Below, in pieces: positions 14,964-17,210 of a stretch of 17,210 bases of DNA. Within the stretch, counting starts at the first letter, position 1. Every line of letters starts with the position of its first letter. A program made the translations under genes and the position numbers. Origin of the DNA: Bacteroidales bacterium UBA714 (lineage in GTDB: Bacteria > Bacteroidota > Bacteroidia > Bacteroidales > UBA932); NCBI GenBank assembly GCA_002298075.1, contig DBLW01000028.1:1-17210 (forward strand). Direction: 5' to 3'. Under the pieces are notes generated by a model. The model worked only from the letters and a program-made list of their open reading frames with translations. It did no database searches and was not told the DNA's origin.

Positions 14964-15314
14964 CTATTCTTCATGAATGAAAAATTGCTCAGCATCGTAA
15001 TCCCATCTGATTTTTTGTTCAAAGAACATCTCGAAATCATCAACCAAAGCGCATAGACCAATCCTCGTGTGTATTGAAGCGATAAATTTTTCGTTGTTAT
15101 AAACTTTATAGGCATTGAAGTCTGAAATGACAGGCGACAGGATCTCTCTGGTATGAGCATCATCATACGCATCCATATACAAGAACTCTCCATTGCGATA
15201 CATCTCCATTGAGCGCATTTGGCAAGATTGGACAAGCGCATTGAGGACCTTCAAAGTTGTTTGGGTGCTTTTGTAGAAATCAGCTGTGTAAAATTCTTTT
15301 TGTTCTTTATTCAT
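14964..15314 (-). CDS. Hypothetical first gene of the minus-strand early operon, 116 aa
   Basis: The 116-aa protein begins MNKEQKEFYTADFYKSTQ. It is rich in acidic and aromatic residues (DAYDDAHTREILSP, DDFEMFFEQKIRWDYDAEQFF). The helical N-terminus holds LKVLNALVQSCQMRSMEMY. It has no membrane segment, zinc site or helix-turn-helix. As the first minus-strand gene after the switch region it should be expressed on induction. DNA mimicry or anti-host action is conceivable given the acidity, but that is speculation; I recognise no family. Confidence 0.65.
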   Translation of the reverse strand: MNKEQKEFYTADFYKSTQTTLKVLNALVQSCQMRSMEMYRNGEFLYMDAYDDAHTREILSPVISDFNAYKVYNNEKFIASIHTRIGLCALVDDFEMFFEQKIRWDYDAEQFFIHEE

Positions 15315-15398
15315 GATGCTGTGGTTTTAGCAGTTCAAAATCAAACCGGCCTGTCCCGGCAGTCAAGCGTCTTTCCGCTTTGTCGTTATGGTGTATTT

Positions 15399-15427
15399 TC
15401 ACGGTGTCACGGCTTATGTTTCATAAG
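15399..15427. promoter_or_regulatory. Direct and inverted repeats in the switch region
   Basis: TCACGG occurs twice (15399-15404 and 15407-15412) and is followed at once by a perfect inverted repeat, CTTATG (15413-15418) and CATAAG (15422-15427) with a 3-base gap. The sites sit in the leader of the minus-strand early operon, between the divergent genes, and are operator candidates for one of the two DNA-binding proteins. Confidence 0.4.
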
Positions 15428-15496
15428 TTCCACATTTTTAATGTTTTCTATTTTATCTCTTCGTTCTATTTTGCATAACTATTGTAGAACGATTGT

Positions 15497-15504
15497 CAAA
15501 TGTA
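15497..15504 (-). promoter_or_regulatory. Candidate -7 element of the early minus-strand promoter
   Basis: TACATTTG on the minus strand matches TAnnTTTG. About 20 bases upstream TTTC (15528-15525) is a near match to the -33 TTTG and lies inside an inverted repeat (15513-15529). The transcript leader to the ATG at 15314 would be about 175 bases, which is long. Confidence 0.4.
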
Positions 15505-15512
15505 GATATTTT

Positions 15513-15562
15513 ATTTCTAAATAAGAAATTATTTTTCTCTTGCTTAGAAATTTGGTTTCTAA
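15513..15562. promoter_or_regulatory. Tandem inverted-repeat operators in the lysogeny switch
   Basis: Two related inverted repeats lie upstream of the repressor gene. ATTTCT (15513-15518) pairs with AGAAAT (15524-15529), and TTAGAAA (15544-15550) pairs with TTTCTAA (15556-15562), each with a 5-base gap. TTTCTAA is found three times counting orientation. The sequence is AT-rich and lies between the divergent promoters, as expected for repressor operators. A -7-like TAAATTTG lies at 15593-15600 on the plus strand. Confidence 0.6.
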
Positions 15563-15602
15563 TCTTAGGATAACTTATTAGTAATCAGCAAGTAAATTTG
15601 AT

Positions 15603-15965
15603 ATGAAAGAAATTGCAATTATGACACTCCAGGAAACAATATCACAAAACATTCGTAAGTTTTTAAATGACAAAGGGTTGAAGCAGGCTTCAATTGCATA
15701 TAACTCAGATTATACAGAGGGAAAAGTCAGCAAAATTTTGAACGGAGAGCAAAAAATGACAATTGAAGACCTTTCTGTTTTTGCAACGGCTCTCTCTCTT
15801 AGAGAAATTGACCTTTTGACTTATCCAGACATATACTATAAAAAAGAGGAATCCGAAGCGGAGCCCGTAGAAGCGGTTTTGCAGATTAAACTCAAACAGG
15901 ATAAGAAAGATCAAGTCCTGAAGCTTGTTTTTGGAGAGAATAATATTGAAATATTTAATAAGTAA
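15603..15965 (+). CDS. XRE-type helix-turn-helix regulator, probable prophage repressor
   Basis: The protein is 120 aa from the ATG at 15603. The ATG at 15621 (MTLQETISQNIRKF) fits better if TAAATTTG at 15593-15600 is the promoter, and gives 114 aa. The N-terminal 65 residues form a Cro/CI-type helix-turn-helix, with ISQNIRKFLNDKGLKQAS, the turn IAYNSDYTEGKVSKILNG and the helix MTIEDLSVFATAL. The C-terminal 45 residues include a charged strand-like segment (EAVLQIKLKQDKKDQVL), probably for dimerisation. There is no LexA-type peptidase site, so cleavage-based induction is not suggested. It is transcribed away from the early operon, with operator-like repeats just upstream. The next gene starts 3 bases after its stop, indicating an operon. 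Confidence 0.82.
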   Translation: MKEIAIMTLQETISQNIRKFLNDKGLKQASIAYNSDYTEGKVSKILNGEQKMTIEDLSVFATALSLREIDLLTYPDIYYKKEESEAEPVEAVLQIKLKQDKKDQVLKLVFGENNIEIFNK

Positions 15966-15968
15966 CTA

Positions 15969-16373
15969 ATGAAATACACATTTCCTTTTTCTTCAAGTAC
16001 TCCAGTCAATCCCATCGTGAACAAATGGAAAGGCGCTATTCCGGAAGCTTATCGCGATTTTGCAAGCCTGTATGACTTCCTTTTACATTTAGTATCATGG
16101 AATTATGAAAATGGTAAAATTGAAGGTGATGCTAATCCATTCTATAAGATTGTGGAATTATTAGAAGCAGATAAATTGCACTATAGTGATCTTTTAACTT
16201 TGAAGAAATATTATCATATTGATATTATCAGATACCTATTGGCGAATAATCTTGCAGAAGTGTATGTTCATTATCCGTGTTATTGCCCAGCTGACTTAAG
16301 AAAAGCTTTGAGCGTTCGTAATAATCGTACAGGTAGGTATGCTCTCGCAGAAATCCTCTCATACTCAATCTGA
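15969..16373 (+). CDS. Hypothetical protein cotranscribed with the repressor, 134 aa
   Basis: The 134-aa protein begins MKYTFPFSSSTPVNPIVNKW, 3 bases after the repressor stop. It looks like a mainly helical soluble protein: DFASLYDFLLHLVSWNYENG, a KIVELLEADKLHYSDL helix, and YYHIDIIRYLLANNLAEVYV. Three cysteine/histidine-rich positions (YVHYPCYCPADL) could bind metal, but that is uncertain. The last segment is basic (RKALSVRNNRTGRYAL). I see no signal peptide or enzyme motif. Being in the lysogenic operon, it may support lysogeny or protect the host cell. The family is unknown to me. Confidence 0.7.
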   Translation: MKYTFPFSSSTPVNPIVNKWKGAIPEAYRDFASLYDFLLHLVSWNYENGKIEGDANPFYKIVELLEADKLHYSDLLTLKKYYHIDIIRYLLANNLAEVYVHYPCYCPADLRKALSVRNNRTGRYALAEILSYSI

Positions 16374-16437
16374 GATATGGACTTTAATGTAGCTGTTAAT
16401 TACTAAAGCTCTTGAATTCTATCCAACAAAAAATATT

Positions 16438-16890
16438 ATGAAGAAAATAATCTTTCTACTCAGCATTTTGCTGATTTCGGGATGTGCTATGCAGCGGCAG
16501 CGTCTGGTATCAACATTTTTTCTGGACTATAGACCATATACGGAACATGGTTTCTTTATAAGTCCGGATCCATTTACTGGCAAATTTATTCCAGTCGGAG
16601 ACTTGTTCATTACTGTAATTCCTGGAACAAAGCCTAAAAAGGCTCAGGAAAAGGTGGCAATTGATTATGAGCGTGCATATTTTGATGATATTTATGCTGC
16701 TCCCACTCCTTCCCAAGTATTTACCAAAGAGACAATTTCTCCTGAAGAATTATTGGAAATAGCTGTTTCTGAAGCGAAAAGAGTTGGGGCTAATGGCATC
16801 TCTAATTTCAAATGTGAGTGCATAAGAGATATCAAGACTAACACGGTGGAGAATTATTGCATTTCTGGATTCTGTATCAAAATAGACTAA
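16438..16890 (+). CDS. Predicted lipoprotein, candidate lysogeny-expressed cargo
   Basis: The 150-aa protein starts MKKIIFLLSILLISGCAMQR, a textbook lipoprotein signal peptide with the lipobox LISGC and Cys16 as the lipidated residue. The mature part has FFLDYRPYTEHGFF, a DPFTGKFIPVGD segment and a helical middle. The end (SEAKRVGANGISNFKCECI and NYCISGFCIKID) recalls the small domain of YbjQ/DUF74-like lipoproteins, where a VGANAI-type segment precedes a beta strand. Four cysteines in that region may form disulfides in the periplasm. It follows the repressor operon on the plus strand. Prophage lipoproteins near repressors can block superinfection or change the surface; that role here is inferred. 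Confidence 0.78.
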   Translation: MKKIIFLLSILLISGCAMQRQRLVSTFFLDYRPYTEHGFFISPDPFTGKFIPVGDLFITVIPGTKPKKAQEKVAIDYERAYFDDIYAAPTPSQVFTKETISPEELLEIAVSEAKRVGANGISNFKCECIRDIKTNTVENYCISGFCIKID

Positions 16891-16900
16891 AATATCGGGC

Positions 16901-16936
16901 TGAGCCAGCAACATTTCATGACATGCTGCTGGCTCA
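16901..16936 (+). terminator. Perfect hairpin after the lipoprotein gene, possible terminator
   Basis: TGAGCCAGCA at 16901-16910 pairs perfectly with TGCTGGCTCA at 16927-16936 over a 16-base loop, starting 10 bases after the lipoprotein stop. No U-tract follows on either strand, so intrinsic termination is uncertain. It may protect the 3' end or be a regulatory hairpin. The stretch 16891-17028 has no gene. Confidence 0.4.
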
Positions 16937-17028
16937 TTAGGATTCGCAATAGTCCCAGGACAAAAACGGGAATATGAATAGTGGATTTTAATGTTTTTCT
17001 GAATATAATCAATAGATAATCAGGTATA

Positions 17029-17210
17029 ATGCCTACTAAAAATAAGAGCCGGAGAATCCTGGTATCTCAACAAATTCCTCATAAAGAATTGATTGGCAGT
17101 GATTTATGGGGAGATAACATCGAAATCGGGATGCATCCGGGATATGAACATTTTTCCTTGTACGATGCCTGTATGGTGTTGTGCAAAGAAAAAAATGTAT
17201 TTTTTCAAAC
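17029..17210 (+). CDS. Hypothetical protein, N-terminal fragment (runs off window)
   Basis: An open frame begins at the ATG at 17029 (MPTKNKSRRILVSQQIP) and stays open to the end of the window, giving 60 residues. The start is basic. A middle segment reads DLWGDNIEIGMHPGYEHFSLY, followed by DACMVLCKEKNVFFQ. I see no signal peptide and cannot place the family from this fragment. It is on the same strand as the repressor, its partner gene and the lipoprotein, and starts 138 bases after the lipoprotein stop. Confidence 0.5.
   Translation, partial: MPTKNKSRRILVSQQIPHKELIGSDLWGDNIEIGMHPGYEHFSLYDACMVLCKEKNVFFQ

Noticed and set aside
1..17210. tRNA, rRNA, integrase, transposase or attachment site
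   Set aside because: I found no cloverleaf, integrase motif, or duplicated core sequence in the window; the ends run into coding sequence on both sides.

Overview
The window looks like about 17 kb of a temperate tailed-phage genome or prophage from the Bacteroidales (Bacteroides-like host). The evidence is a head and packaging gene set, a DnaG-type primase joined to a helicase, small regulators around a divergent switch, low-to-moderate GC, several matches to the Bacteroides -7 promoter element TAnnTTTG, and protein sequences typical of Bacteroidetes phages. No integrase, transposase, lysis gene, tRNA or CRISPR array is visible, so the integration mode and exact phage group are open.

Layout. 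Almost everything from 1 to 15314 is on the minus strand and is read from right to left. The early block (15314 to 10828) holds a 116-aa protein of unknown role, a small helix-turn-helix protein, a coiled-coil protein, a 1066-aa zinc finger/TOPRIM primase fused to an AAA+/SF3-like helicase, and a 118-aa unknown. Next is a self-contained AT-rich two-gene cassette (10776 to 9665). It has a promoter overlapping a perfect inverted repeat, a Panacea (DUF4065) protein, an overlapping gene with a PemK/MazF-like pattern, and a UUCG-loop terminator. It reads as a toxin-antitoxin cargo unit. From 9232 to 9664 is a non-coding stretch dominated by 14 copies of CTACA/TGTAG within about 225 bp, many spaced by one helical turn.

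The structural operon runs from 9231 to 1278: two unknowns, an S49 (SppA-like) head protease, the major capsid protein with a built-in coiled-coil N-terminal region, a small structural candidate, two further unknowns, small terminase and large terminase. A terminator, a promoter and a second two-gene cargo cassette (a 36-aa peptide and a STAS-like/DUF4325 protein) with its own terminator interrupt the operon. Beyond it lie a 92-aa gene and a protein that runs off the window and resembles a portal. The order protease, capsid, TerS, TerL, portal is reversed by module from the usual TerS-TerL-portal-protease-capsid.

On the plus strand, from 15603, are an XRE-type repressor candidate, a small partner gene, a predicted lipoprotein (candidate lysogeny-expressed surface cargo) and the start of one more gene. 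The region 15315 to 15602 between the divergent operons holds several short inverted repeats and is the likely lysis-lysogeny switch.

The two independently transcribed cassettes and the CTACA/TGTAG array are the parts most worth a second look.
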